DNA of 24,428 nt. It comes from Spirochaetaceae bacterium (GTDB taxonomy: Bacteria > Spirochaetota > Spirochaetia > DSM-2461). A program made the translations under genes and the position numbers. How positions within the stretch are numbered: the first letter of the stretch is position 1; each line of letters opens with the position of its first letter. The DNA is taken from positions 1 to 24,428 of the forward strand of contig JAEINM010000008.1 of NCBI GenBank assembly GCA_016342385.1, written 5' to 3'. Below the pieces are notes generated by a model. That model was not told the origin of the DNA. It saw nothing but the letters and a program-made list of their open reading frames with translations, and made no database searches. This document shows positions 16,152 to 24,282 of the stretch, piece after piece.

Positions 16152-17005
16152 TATTCTATAGTCAACTGAATTGTCCGGTTACTGCTATTTCCATAATAAT
16201 CTGATGCAGATATTTCCAGGAAAGCTACGCCGGGGCTGAGATAAATCTCACCGAGAAGAAAAGCTTCATCATCATATAAGTTTTTGAATGATACAGGCCT
16301 ACCTCCCTGAAGAATCAGTTCACCTCTCTCCTCTTTTAATGTGTCATATTTAATTAAATTAATTTCATTTCCCAGATAAAACATTGAAATACTATAGGGT
16401 ACTGTTTCTATAGTATTATGAGAGCTACCACCATAATCAGTAATATCTGCTAGAATTTTCACTTTTCCTGAAGATAGATTATTCACTTCTTTTAATTCAG
16501 TTCTTTCATCATTGGATAAAACATAAACATGAGAGATGACCGGCGGATTCATGTCTCCGGAAGGGGGTAATACCATCTGAGGATTAACATACTGATTCAT
16601 CTTTGTGTCATAAATAATCAGAAATAGACTTTTCTCATATGCCCGACCGGAATTCCCGACTATCCCAAGTTGATCGTTTTCTGATAATTGAAACTTATCT
16701 GGTTCTCCATAAAAACTTTCAAGATGGCCATAAATTGATCTGAATCCATTTTTATGATGCAATACCCTTGTATTACCCATCACCGATGTCAACTGATCAG
16801 ATTCATCTGAATAATAAATCAGTTCTCCTTCTAAAAACGGAGAGACCACACTGCCATAACCTGATATCCGTATTCCTTTCAGAAAAGAATTTAAACTATT
16901 CTCACCAAAAGAAGCTGTTAAAAAACCTCCGGCTATTGGCCATTGATAAGCAAAGAGGCTATTCCATGTTAAAACCAAAAAAAATAAAAAAATGAGCTTT
17001 CTCAT
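16151..17005 (-). CDS. Exported LytM/M23-like protein lacking zinc ligands
   Basis: Exported protein of 284 residues with a signal peptide (MRKLIFLFFLVLTWNSLFA, cleavage after Ala19). Residues 22-135 follow the M23/LytM fold pattern: WPIAGGFLTASFG, a G-x-V-x-x-P turn, VLHHKNGFRSIYGHL and GNSGRAYEKSLFLIIYD. The HxxxD metal motif is replaced by LKGIR at 42-46, and the HLHFE strand by SLFLI at 126-130, so three zinc ligands are gone; only His94 of YGHL remains. It should be a non-catalytic LytM domain, as in the amidase activators EnvC and NlpD. The C-terminal half (about 150-284) looks like an Ig-type beta domain. It overlaps both neighbours in the operon. Confidence 0.8.
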   Translation of the reverse strand: MRKLIFLFFLVLTWNSLFAYQWPIAGGFLTASFGENSLNSFLKGIRISGYGSVVSPFLEGELIYYSDESDQLTSVMGNTRVLHHKNGFRSIYGHLESFYGEPDKFQLSENDQLGIVGNSGRAYEKSLFLIIYDTKMNQYVNPQMVLPPSGDMNPPVISHVYVLSNDERTELKEVNNLSSGKVKILADITDYGGSSHNTIETVPYSISMFYLGNEINLIKYDTLKEERGELILQGGRPVSFKNLYDDEAFLLGEIYLSPGVAFLEISASDYYGNSSNRTIQLTIE

Positions 17006-18051
17006 TGCTTAACCAACTCAAAATACATAATAAGATTATCGGTTCCGATATAATATCTATTTTGATTTTTTTTAAAAAACATATTTCTTCCGTAAAAAGT
17101 TTTTTTGAGAATAGACTCGTTTTGTTCGGATAATATTCCTAAAAATCCTTCTGACATATCTTTAAGCAGCAGAGAATACAAATCTCGTTCCTCATCTTTA
17201 TATACATTCACCAGAAGACCTGTATCACCAAGACGAAGGAGACTCTTAGACTCAATATCAAAAACATTGACACCTTCTGTACTTTCGAAAAAAACCTTAG
17301 AATCATCTTTTGAAAAATACATATTCACCGAACGCCGGAATTCATGATTCAACTCAAAATGAAAAACTGATTTATATTCACCTTTCCTGTTCTGCAATAA
17401 TATAAACCGCTGAGGATCTAACCCTGAAATAATAGAAATATACTGACTATCGCTGGAAATCGCCGCTGAATAAACCGCTTCAATACGACTCCCGCCGGGT
17501 CGGTATATAAACTCCGTTGACCCGGAAATACTAACAACTTCACATACACCATCGAGATAGCCAATGAGTACGTGATTTTGAGTAATTGATAAACTTGTAA
17601 TGATTGAAAGGATTTCCTTTTTCCAATACAGATTCCCATCAATATCGTAAAAGCTGATAAAACTATCAGACAAAACAGCTATTCTATCCCCTTGAATGAC
17701 GGGATAACCAGTTGATTCGATAATAGCCCGATCCTGTCCTTTATTATTCTGTATATCGAGAATTTTTGGAATCTTCGGATAATTGATGAAGGAGTTTTCA
17801 GAAATTGAGACTTTATAGTCTTTATTGCCCAAAAATGTAAGATCCAGATCTTCAGTGAAATATCCGAAATAATCACCAAGTGAAAAAGAGATCCTTCCCC
17901 GGTCAAGACTTTCTACAGTCTGGAGTGGATTATCAAGATTCACGATCCTCTTTGGGACAAGCAAGATCTCTTTACCTGTTTTTATAGGAAACAGTAAAAA
18001 AATTAGCAATATTATCACGAACAGTGTTGCAAAAAAACCTTTTTTTCCCAT
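17002..18051 (-). CDS. Membrane-anchored beta-propeller-like protein, function unknown
   Basis: Protein of 349 residues from the ATG at 18051. One N-terminal membrane segment (about residues 5-23, FFATLFVIILLIFLLFP) leads to a large extracytoplasmic part rich in short beta strands with PQQ/WD-like repeats, for example GDRIAVLSDSFISFYDIDGN, HVLIGYLDGVCEVVSISG and DDSKVFFESTEGVNVFDIES. No catalytic motif was recognised. An in-frame TTG at 18066 would add five residues, but the predicted transcription start lies at about 18065, so the ATG is favoured. The stop overlaps the LytM-like gene as ATGA. The protein could be an assembly scaffold for the envelope, comparable in architecture to other anchored propellers; this is inference. 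Confidence 0.7.
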   Translation of the reverse strand: MGKKGFFATLFVIILLIFLLFPIKTGKEILLVPKRIVNLDNPLQTVESLDRGRISFSLGDYFGYFTEDLDLTFLGNKDYKVSISENSFINYPKIPKILDIQNNKGQDRAIIESTGYPVIQGDRIAVLSDSFISFYDIDGNLYWKKEILSIITSLSITQNHVLIGYLDGVCEVVSISGSTEFIYRPGGSRIEAVYSAAISSDSQYISIISGLDPQRFILLQNRKGEYKSVFHFELNHEFRRSVNMYFSKDDSKVFFESTEGVNVFDIESKSLLRLGDTGLLVNVYKDEERDLYSLLLKDMSEGFLGILSEQNESILKKTFYGRNMFFKKNQNRYYIGTDNLIMYFELVKQ

Positions 18052-18068
18052 GTACAATAGATCCAATT

Positions 18069-18097
18069 TTGATTATGATTAGTAGCTTTTATAGTAT
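18069..18097 (+). promoter_or_regulatory. Candidate cdd promoter, overlapping the divergent one
   Basis: TTGATT (18069-18074), 17 bases, TAGTAT (18092-18097), each with four of six matches. It is weaker than the opposite-strand promoter but is the best spaced pair upstream of cdd. Confidence 0.35.
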
Positions 18098-18100
18098 CAA
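18072..18100 (-). promoter_or_regulatory. Promoter of the propeller/LytM-like/methyltransferase operon
   Basis: The coding strand has TTGATA (18095-18100), a 17-base spacer, and CATAAT (18072-18077), each matching five of six consensus bases. The expected start near 18065 leaves a leader of about 14 bases before the ATG at 18051. It overlaps the candidate cdd promoter on the opposite strand. Confidence 0.65.
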
Positions 18101-18139
18101 TTAGATGATAAACTGTCAAACAAAGAAAAGGAGTCAAAA

Positions 18140-18541
18140 ATGGATAAAGATGAACTATTCTCTGAAGCGGAGAAAGCAGCTGAGAACTCCTATTCTCCTT
18201 ATTCAAAATTTCGTGTAGGCGCGGCATTACTCTGTGAAGATGGAGAGATAATCCGTGGAGCCAATATAGAAAACAGATCATTCGGCCTGACAAACTGCGC
18301 AGAAAGAAGTGCAATATTCACAGCTCTTTCCAAAGGACAGAATTCTTTTAAAGCTTTGGCCATCTATTGTCCCGATGCCGATTATGCCGTCAGCCCATGT
18401 GGAGCATGCAGACAAGTAATCAGTGAATTTACAGATCAGTCTTTTCCAATCTTCTTTTCAGGTAATGAGAAAAAATATGTAGAAACGACAATAGGAGAAC
18501 TTTTCCCCTTCAATGCACTAGATGAATTAAAAGAAAGATAA
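18140..18541 (+). CDS. cdd: Cytidine deaminase
   Basis: Zinc-dependent hydrolase converting cytidine and deoxycytidine to uridine and deoxyuridine in pyrimidine salvage; cytoplasmic. The 133-residue length fits the small homotetrameric class. Cys53 and catalytic Glu55 lie in TNCAERSAIF, and Cys87 and Cys90 in SPCGACRQVISEF, giving the three-cysteine zinc site. The substrate-binding FRVGAALLCEDG and ANIENRSFG are also present. The start has an AAAGGAG site six bases upstream. It is the only plus-strand gene in the window, divergent from the propeller operon and convergent with the gene at 18549, from which only seven bases separate it, with no evident terminator. Confidence 0.97.
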   Translation: MDKDELFSEAEKAAENSYSPYSKFRVGAALLCEDGEIIRGANIENRSFGLTNCAERSAIFTALSKGQNSFKALAIYCPDADYAVSPCGACRQVISEFTDQSFPIFFSGNEKKYVETTIGELFPFNALDELKER

Positions 18542-18548
18542 ACAATTA

Positions 18549-19385
18549 TCAATCCGGTGCATTTGGATTTAATCTGTTCTTTTTCTCTTTTTCTTCCATT
18601 CTTTTAACATCAGTCTCCATTTTAAGTTTCCAAATATCTATCTTCTTTTTAAGTGCCTCAACATCGGAATGCCGTTTCAATACAATAGATAATCTTTTTA
18701 GTGAAGATAAGAAATTAATAGCTCTTTTGAAATCATCTATCCTCATAGTGGATAATTCATATTTTTTTCTAAAATCATCTGCTGACTGCTGCAACAGCCG
18801 CCTGGTTAAATTCAATTGTTGAATCCTGATCTGATAACCCGGGACTCTTGGATCCATTCCAGCTGCCATTTTTTTTAGATCCATACAGTTTTTTGCTGCT
18901 ACAGCCAGACGGCCATTCATATCAACAAATGACCATTTCCATTTAGAACCTTCTCCATATGCAGAATTAATAGAATCTATTGAGAATCCCGCCTTGCGAA
19001 TTAGATTAAAGCGGTCTTCATCAGAGAATCCTGCAACAGCTTCAAGATGATCTTCGTACTCAGAATATGGAACATCCAGATAATCGGTAAAAACCTCTTC
19101 CAGATAAATAAGAGCCTTAAAACAAGCTTTTCTCCCATCATTGAGAAATGCCTCGTTTTTTATCCCCAATAAAGCCAGAGAAAGTTCATTCATTAAAACA
19201 TAATAAGAAACAATATTGAGGATCTCATTTGCCAGCATAAGCTTTTTAAAGCCGGCACCTGTGTCATCATTCTTAAGGATTTGAAGTATCTGTCTCTCTT
19301 TCTGAAGCTGATCATCAACCATTTTCTTATATGCTTTAATTTTTTCTGAATACTTTCTTTTTGCTTCCTCACTGACCTTAGCCAT
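18549..19385 (-). CDS. Charged helical protein of unknown function downstream of recN
   Basis: Protein of 278 residues, not recognised. It is rich in lysine and glutamate, mostly predicted helix, with coiled-coil-like ends (1-35 and about 235-275, the latter containing KKKIDIWKLKMETDVKRMEE) and a compact middle containing NEILNIVSYYVLMNELSLALLGI and a WKWSFVDMNGRLA segment. No signal peptide or membrane segment is seen. It starts ten bases after the recN stop, with an AAGGTG site, so it is probably co-transcribed with recN. A structural or DNA-associated role is possible, but no motif supports it. Confidence 0.7.
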   Translation of the reverse strand: MAKVSEEAKRKYSEKIKAYKKMVDDQLQKERQILQILKNDDTGAGFKKLMLANEILNIVSYYVLMNELSLALLGIKNEAFLNDGRKACFKALIYLEEVFTDYLDVPYSEYEDHLEAVAGFSDEDRFNLIRKAGFSIDSINSAYGEGSKWKWSFVDMNGRLAVAAKNCMDLKKMAAGMDPRVPGYQIRIQQLNLTRRLLQQSADDFRKKYELSTMRIDDFKRAINFLSSLKRLSIVLKRHSDVEALKKKIDIWKLKMETDVKRMEEKEKKNRLNPNAPD

Positions 19386-19395
19386 TCACCACACC

Positions 19396-21084
19396 TTAAA
19401 TTGATCCATATGTCCGAAGCATTTCTTCAGCATGACTAATTGATGCTGAACCATCACTATCACCGGAAAGCATTCTGGCAATTTCCCTGATTCTTTCCTG
19501 TTCATCAATATTATAGACTGAAGTTACTGTTCTTTCATCGATTATATTTTTCTTTACGATAATATGATTATCGGCAAATACTGCAATTGATGCAAGATGT
19601 GTTATGCTCAAAACCTGTTTATATCGTGCAAGATCTCTCATATGAGCACCAACAGCCAGAGCCACTTCACCTCCTATACCGGAATCTATTTCATCAAACA
19701 CAAGGGAAGAAATTTCATCGGAATCAGCCAATACAGTCTTTAGTGCCAGCATGACCCGGGAGATTTCTCCACCCGACGCCACAGATTTAAGAGGTTTCTC
19801 AGGTTCACCACTATTGGCAGACAAGAGAAATTCAATTGAATCTAACCCCCATGGTCCATATACGGCATTCCCGGTACTGTTTTTTTTCCTGTTTAAATCA
19901 ACAGTAAATCGAGCCGTTTTCATTCCCAGCTCGTGAAGATTCTGTTCTATACTTTTCTGAAGCTCTAAAGCAGCTTGTTTTCGTTTTTCTGAAAGAGACA
20001 TACCGGCGGACTTCACCTGATCACTCATCTCTCGGATTTTCTTTTTTAATTCCTCAATGCTGTATTCATCATTTTCCAGGTTCAGTAGAGAAGTGCGTTT
20101 ATCATCACCTGTTTTCAATACATCTTTTATTGTATGACCATATTTCTTTTCAAGATCACTGATTAAAGCCAGTCTTTCCTCTTTAAGATTCAGCTCAGCT
20201 GGATCGATTTCAAATTCCTGCTGATAGGATCTCAATGTTTCAACAATATCTTCTAATTCAAAAAAAGTGTTCTCAAACCGCTTATGGAGAGGGACTAGGG
20301 AATCATCTATTTCAGCAATATTATCGAGCATTGATCCCGATTCTCTTAATTTTGATAAAACTCCACCTCTGCTCTCTGAAATAAGATTTCTGAAACCATC
20401 AAGAGAACTAAAGATTTCTTCCCTTCTGGCAAGGATTTTAATATCTTTTTCCAGAGCCTCCTCCTCACCGGGAACCAACTGGGCGTTATCAATCTCCTCA
20501 ATTTCACTTTTGAGCTTTTCGACCATCTGAAGATGATCGTCTTCCGATTCCCGGAGGGAACTCAAATCCTTCCTCAAAGAACTGACAGTGAGATACATTT
20601 CATAGAATGCGAGCGCATCTTTCTCCAATCCTCCGAACCTGTCTAGCAACTTTCTATGATTATCAATAACAAACAATGACTGGTGTTCATGCTGGCTGTG
20701 CATATCTATCAGAAGAGAGGTCAACTCCTCCAGATCAGACCTCAATACGGGGACAGACTGAACATAAATGGAACCACGACCGTTCTTTTTAATTGTTCGC
20801 CGGATTATCAACGATCCATCTTCATCTTTAATACTGTGTTTCTCCAACCATAAAGGGATTTCTCCATGATCGCTGATATTCAATATTCCTGATATAATAG
20901 CTTCCTGACATCCACTTCTAATCAGAGAAGTATCCGCCTTTTTCCCCAGCAAGATTCCAAGAGCACCGACAAGAATAGATTTTCCGGCCCCGGTTTCTCC
21001 GGAGAGGACATTGAACCCATTGGAGAAAGATACTGTGATATCATCAATTAAAGCGAAATTTTTAACATTTAATTCTTCAAGCAT
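19396..21084 (-). CDS. recN: DNA repair protein RecN
   Basis: SMC-like ATPase for double-strand break repair. The 562-residue protein has an N-terminal ABC head with Walker A GETGAGKS at 29-36, a long antiparallel coiled coil (about 150-370), the signature VASGGEISRVMLALK and a Walker B with Asp464-Glu465 in LVFDEIDSGIGGEVA, followed by ITHLASIAVFAD. The open frame extends to 21192, but the ATG at 21084 begins the standard MLEELNVKNFALIDD N-terminus and has a GGAGG site. It overlaps the nadK stop by eight bases, so the two are translationally coupled. Confidence 0.96.
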   Translation of the reverse strand: MLEELNVKNFALIDDITVSFSNGFNVLSGETGAGKSILVGALGILLGKKADTSLIRSGCQEAIISGILNISDHGEIPLWLEKHSIKDEDGSLIIRRTIKKNGRGSIYVQSVPVLRSDLEELTSLLIDMHSQHEHQSLFVIDNHRKLLDRFGGLEKDALAFYEMYLTVSSLRKDLSSLRESEDDHLQMVEKLKSEIEEIDNAQLVPGEEEALEKDIKILARREEIFSSLDGFRNLISESRGGVLSKLRESGSMLDNIAEIDDSLVPLHKRFENTFFELEDIVETLRSYQQEFEIDPAELNLKEERLALISDLEKKYGHTIKDVLKTGDDKRTSLLNLENDEYSIEELKKKIREMSDQVKSAGMSLSEKRKQAALELQKSIEQNLHELGMKTARFTVDLNRKKNSTGNAVYGPWGLDSIEFLLSANSGEPEKPLKSVASGGEISRVMLALKTVLADSDEISSLVFDEIDSGIGGEVALAVGAHMRDLARYKQVLSITHLASIAVFADNHIIVKKNIIDERTVTSVYNIDEQERIREIARMLSGDSDGSASISHAEEMLRTYGSI

Positions 21085-21931
21085 TATTGCCTCCAGACCA
21101 CCCGAGTTTCGATTTAACAACACCATAGAATGACCGTTTATCCGATCGGATAATACTGATTTTTTTTTCCAGTTCAGTAATCCTGATTTCATCTTCAGCT
21201 TCTAGAGGAAAAGCGATCTGACCATCAACGGTTAAAATGACCTTAGCTCTCTGTTCCTTTTCCACTTTTATTGTAATTCTATCTGAGGCTGGCATTACAA
21301 TCGGACGATTTGATAAAGAAAAAGGACATATGGGAGTCAGAATCATGGATGACATATCAGGATGAATAATTGGTCCACCTGCTGCGAGAGAATAGGCTGT
21401 TGAACCAGTTGGAGTTGCTATGATTATTCCATCGGCTCTAAACATTCCCAAATTATCTTTGTTCAAATCTATGTCCAGATACAATAATTTAGCAATTCCA
21501 TCAGCATTGATAACAAGGTCATTCAAACCTTTAAATCTCTCTATCTGTTTGTTCCCCCTATGCACAGAAATATCCAGCATAATTCTACTACTAACACCTA
21601 ATAGCCCCGATCTATATTCCTCAAAAGCACTGAACCATTCAGTCTTTGATACTTCTGTGATAAAGCCAAAAGTACCAAGATTAATTGGAATGATAGGAAT
21701 AGAGTAATCGACCAGGATTCGGGAGGCATACAACACAGTTCCATCTCCACCTAAACTAACTGCAAGATCAAATTTACCTGGATCATTTAAGATGGAGACA
21801 TCCATATCCGTATACAGGATCTCAACTTTTATTTTCTCTTTTACAAGATACTTTTCAATATCTGATGTAATTTGAGAAGAATCCTTTTTTTTTCTATTAA
21901 CAATAATCAAAACATTTTTAATATGACGCAT
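21077..21931 (-). CDS. nadK: NAD kinase
   Basis: ATP-NAD kinase, producing NADP from NAD in the cytoplasm. The 284-residue protein has the kinase motif SLGGDGTVL with GGDGT at 61-65, NLGTFGFITEV, the NAD-binding LNDLVINADG at 136-145 and TPTGSTAYSLAAGGP at 173-187. The C-terminal SNRPIVMPASDRITI and VDGQIAFPLE complete the family pattern. The start is 30 bases after the aminotransferase stop, with only a weak distant AAGG site. It overlaps recN. From memory, NAD kinase next to cheW is also found in Borrelia, and nadK-recN neighbours occur in many bacteria. Confidence 0.96.
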   Translation of the reverse strand: MRHIKNVLIIVNRKKKDSSQITSDIEKYLVKEKIKVEILYTDMDVSILNDPGKFDLAVSLGGDGTVLYASRILVDYSIPIIPINLGTFGFITEVSKTEWFSAFEEYRSGLLGVSSRIMLDISVHRGNKQIERFKGLNDLVINADGIAKLLYLDIDLNKDNLGMFRADGIIIATPTGSTAYSLAAGGPIIHPDMSSMILTPICPFSLSNRPIVMPASDRITIKVEKEQRAKVILTVDGQIAFPLEAEDEIRITELEKKISIIRSDKRSFYGVVKSKLGWSGGNNA

Positions 21932-21961
21932 CTATTCTATATACCTTAGTGACAAACTTTT

Positions 21962-22987
21962 TTATGGTAGCGTTGATATTACCTTAGAAATCATTTCAGC
22001 ATTTTTCTTCCCTAATGAAGGATATAAGGGAAATAATAATGATCTGAGAATCAATCCCGCTGCTATCGGGCAGACTTTATCGTTATTTTCATAGAGGTCC
22101 AAAGCTGTTCTGATAAATGCTTTCCGAGGTTCTATGTTTTTTTTCATAACATAAGCTTTAACTTCCTGCATTCTTCCTTTAAGCAAGACTGGAAAGGAAA
22201 AATGAACAACTTTTGCATTATCCAGCGTATTTATTGATTTATGTTCTGTTTTATTCAAAGCACTTTTAAAGATTTTGAACAATTCTTCCCTCTTTCTCAG
22301 GTTGTCATCTATATTTCTTAACTGGATTAATGCCAATGACGCATTAATATCTGGTAAAAAAATTTCACTACCGAAAGACTGACAAATGAGTGAAAGCTTT
22401 TGGCTATGGTACTTATCTCTGACAAATAAAGCGGATCCTCCTCCACATGTGAGAATTTTATCAGGTTCCATGGAGAAAATTGTCAAGGATGCAAATGACC
22501 CGCATTTTTTATCGTTAAATGTCGCTCCCATATTCTCTGAAATATCTTCAATTATTGGAATTCCCAGTGAATTATAATAATCCATATCAGCGACAGATCC
22601 GAGAGGGCAATGAAGAATGATAGCATCTACATTATTTTTCATTATGGATTCAATTTCCGGTCTACTCATTATTGCAGTATCCGGATCAACATCGGCAAAC
22701 AAAGGAATGATTCCTTTTTCCCTGAAAACATCAATATAAGCCCCGGGAGAAAGAGGAGATAAAATGACCCGAGACCCGCTTTTCAATTCAAAAACATCAA
22801 GAGCTATAGAAATTGTCCTATAATAATCACGAAAAAGGTATCCATCGTTCATATCGAGATAACGGCATAATTCTGTTATTAATTCATCTGATATGACCCC
22901 AGGTCCAATTTCATCAGAAATGAGACACGATAATACAGAGTCCATATCAGCCCTGCGGATATAAGGCTTAAATACTGGTAAAAGCAT
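21962..22987 (-). CDS. DegT/DnrJ/EryC1-family PLP-dependent aminotransferase
   Basis: Probable sugar aminotransferase (aspartate-aminotransferase fold type I) of 341 residues. The PLP lysine is Lys177 in FSMEPDKILTCGGGSALF, and the ring-nitrogen aspartate Asp148 is in IPIIEDISENMGATF. The N-terminal VFKPYIRRADMDSVLSCLISDEIGPG matches the opening of the family. It is shorter and more divergent than most (typically 370-400 residues), mainly in the C-terminal half. Substrate is probably a nucleotide-activated keto sugar, but no sugar genes are nearby. It begins 11 bases after the cheW stop, with a TGGAG site, so it is part of the cheW-nadK-recN unit. Confidence 0.78.
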   Translation of the reverse strand: MLLPVFKPYIRRADMDSVLSCLISDEIGPGVISDELITELCRYLDMNDGYLFRDYYRTISIALDVFELKSGSRVILSPLSPGAYIDVFREKGIIPLFADVDPDTAIMSRPEIESIMKNNVDAIILHCPLGSVADMDYYNSLGIPIIEDISENMGATFNDKKCGSFASLTIFSMEPDKILTCGGGSALFVRDKYHSQKLSLICQSFGSEIFLPDINASLALIQLRNIDDNLRKREELFKIFKSALNKTEHKSINTLDNAKVVHFSFPVLLKGRMQEVKAYVMKKNIEPRKAFIRTALDLYENNDKVCPIAAGLILRSLLFPLYPSLGKKNAEMISKVISTLP

Positions 22988-22998
22988 GGGGCTCCATT

Positions 22999-23478
22999 TT
23001 ATCGATTATATATCGCCAGATGTTTTAATTCTTCAGGATCAAAAAGACGTCTGATATCCAAAATAATTAAATAACTCTCATCTTTGTGAACGACACCCTG
23101 AATATACTCTGCTCCAATACCGGAAATCATCTGTGGAGGGGGTTGAATTGAGCTGGTATCAACGGTTACAACTCTTAATACCTTATCAATAATGATTCCA
23201 ACCTGCATTCCATCGAGAGTAATAATAACAAATCCACTTAATAATTCATCCTCTTCCTGTAAAACGGCTTTTTTTATATGAAATCTCTTATGCAGATTTA
23301 TAATGGGAATAATATTTCCACGAAGATTAAAAATACCCTCAACGTAAGATGGAGCATTGGGAATTGACCGAACATCCTGTTTCCCATAAATTTCTTTTAT
23401 ATCCATGATATCAATCCCATATTGTTCTGCTCCAAGCTGGAATGTTACCATTTGTACTCTACTGTCTGCCTCAGCCAT
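22999..23478 (-). CDS. cheW: Chemotaxis coupling protein CheW
   Basis: Scaffold linking methyl-accepting chemoreceptors to the CheA kinase at the inner membrane. The 159-residue protein has the CheW fold: VQMVTFQLGAEQYGIDIMDIKEI at the N-terminus, IPNAPSYVEGIFNLRGNIIPIINL in the middle, and GIIIDKVLRVVTVD followed by an EYIQGV segment. An open frame extends to 23607, but the ATG at 23478 has a perfect GGAGGGAC site and gives the expected length. No cheA, cheY or receptor gene is visible. It leads an apparent operon with the aminotransferase, nadK, recN and the 278-residue protein. Confidence 0.94.
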   Translation of the reverse strand: MAEADSRVQMVTFQLGAEQYGIDIMDIKEIYGKQDVRSIPNAPSYVEGIFNLRGNIIPIINLHKRFHIKKAVLQEEDELLSGFVIITLDGMQVGIIIDKVLRVVTVDTSSIQPPPQMISGIGAEYIQGVVHKDESYLIILDIRRLFDPEELKHLAIYNR

Positions 23479-23527
23479 CTGTCCCTCCGGATTCTGGAAA
23501 TCATATATTTCACGTGCTATAAACTGT

Positions 23528-23556
23528 ATTTTAATTGTTAAATTGATATTCTTCAA
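23528..23556 (-). promoter_or_regulatory. Candidate promoter for the cheW operon
   Basis: TTGAAG (23551-23556), 17 bases, TAAAAT (23528-23533) on the coding strand; four and five of six matches. The expected leader to the cheW ATG is about 43 bases. No sigma28-type box was recognised. Confidence 0.42.
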
Positions 23557-23640
23557 TGATTCTTCAAAAAAATGGAATGCAATAGATACTATTCTTAAGA
23601 TTACCATTAAATTTTCAGGAAAATTGAAATGTATTAAATT

Positions 23641-24246
23641 CTAAAAACGATATCCGCCCATCAGAGTAAGAGAAGGGGCCACTGCTGAAGCTTCCCCATA
23701 TTCACCGAAGAAAATTATTATAGGCAGTTCAAGTCTAGCTTCAAATCCTTTACCAAATGAATACCCCAGCCCTAAATTCAAAACAGTTCCACCCGTTAAA
23801 CCTTCAATACTTTGCATTGAGCCCGAGTCTCCATAGGGTTCTCCCAGAGAAGAGTCTGTTGGGCTTTTCTCTTCCCAATAGACAGATACTGCTGAAACAC
23901 CAATCCCTAGGATATAAAAAATTGTTGGGGATTCCATTTGGTATCCGAATAGAACATTCGCCATTGCCCCGATAATAAAAAGTTCAGTAGTTTCTAAATA
24001 ATCGTTAAAACCATTATTGGATTCTTCAGTAGATTTGCTATAAAAAAACTCTAATCCTGCCTCAAGAGGATTTCTTTTTAATCCCAGCGGGAGAAAACTG
24101 GCTTTAACTCCTACAGCCAGACCGAGATTAATATCAGTACCTGCGCCAGCATGTATTCCCGGATGAAAACGATTAATGCCATCGGCAGATGTCAGTACCG
24201 CAGGAACAAAACATAAAACTAAGAATATGGGAAGATATATTTTCAT
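23641..24246 (-). CDS. Exported protein, probable outer-membrane beta-barrel
   Basis: Protein of 201 residues with a signal peptide (MKIYLPIFLVLCFVPAVLTS, cleavage near residue 20-21) and a mature part of alternating short amphipathic strands and glycine turns, such as GIHAGAGTDINLGLAVGVKA, LFIIGAMANVLFGYQ and LNLGLGYSFGKGFEARLEL. It ends in a terminal phenylalanine (MGGYRF), the usual outer-membrane insertion signal. It is probably a small porin-like or OmpA-barrel type protein. No specific family was recognised. It has a very strong GAGGAGG site and lies 162 bases upstream of cheW, whose candidate promoter is in that gap. Confidence 0.72.
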   Translation of the reverse strand: MKIYLPIFLVLCFVPAVLTSADGINRFHPGIHAGAGTDINLGLAVGVKASFLPLGLKRNPLEAGLEFFYSKSTEESNNGFNDYLETTELFIIGAMANVLFGYQMESPTIFYILGIGVSAVSVYWEEKSPTDSSLGEPYGDSGSMQSIEGLTGGTVLNLGLGYSFGKGFEARLELPIIIFFGEYGEASAVAPSLTLMGGYRF

Positions 24247-24282
24247 ATCAGCCTCCTCAGTAAATTTGCCACTACAATAAAA

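Noticed and set aside
18539..18556. GATAA/TTATC dyad between convergent cdd and the 278-residue gene as bidirectional terminator
   Set aside because: Only five weak pairs; too unstable to support a terminator call.
21084..21192. N-terminal extension of RecN by 36 residues
   Set aside because: The extension lies inside nadK in another frame and is unlike RecN; the ATG at 21084 has a strong ribosome-binding site.
23479..23607. N-terminal extension of CheW by 43 residues
   Set aside because: The extension has no CheW similarity and precedes a perfect GGAGGGAC site at the internal ATG.
23610..23625. AATTTTC/GAAAATT hairpin as terminator of the outer-membrane protein gene
   Set aside because: The stem is AT-only apart from one pair, the loop is two bases, and no T-tract follows, so chance is likely.
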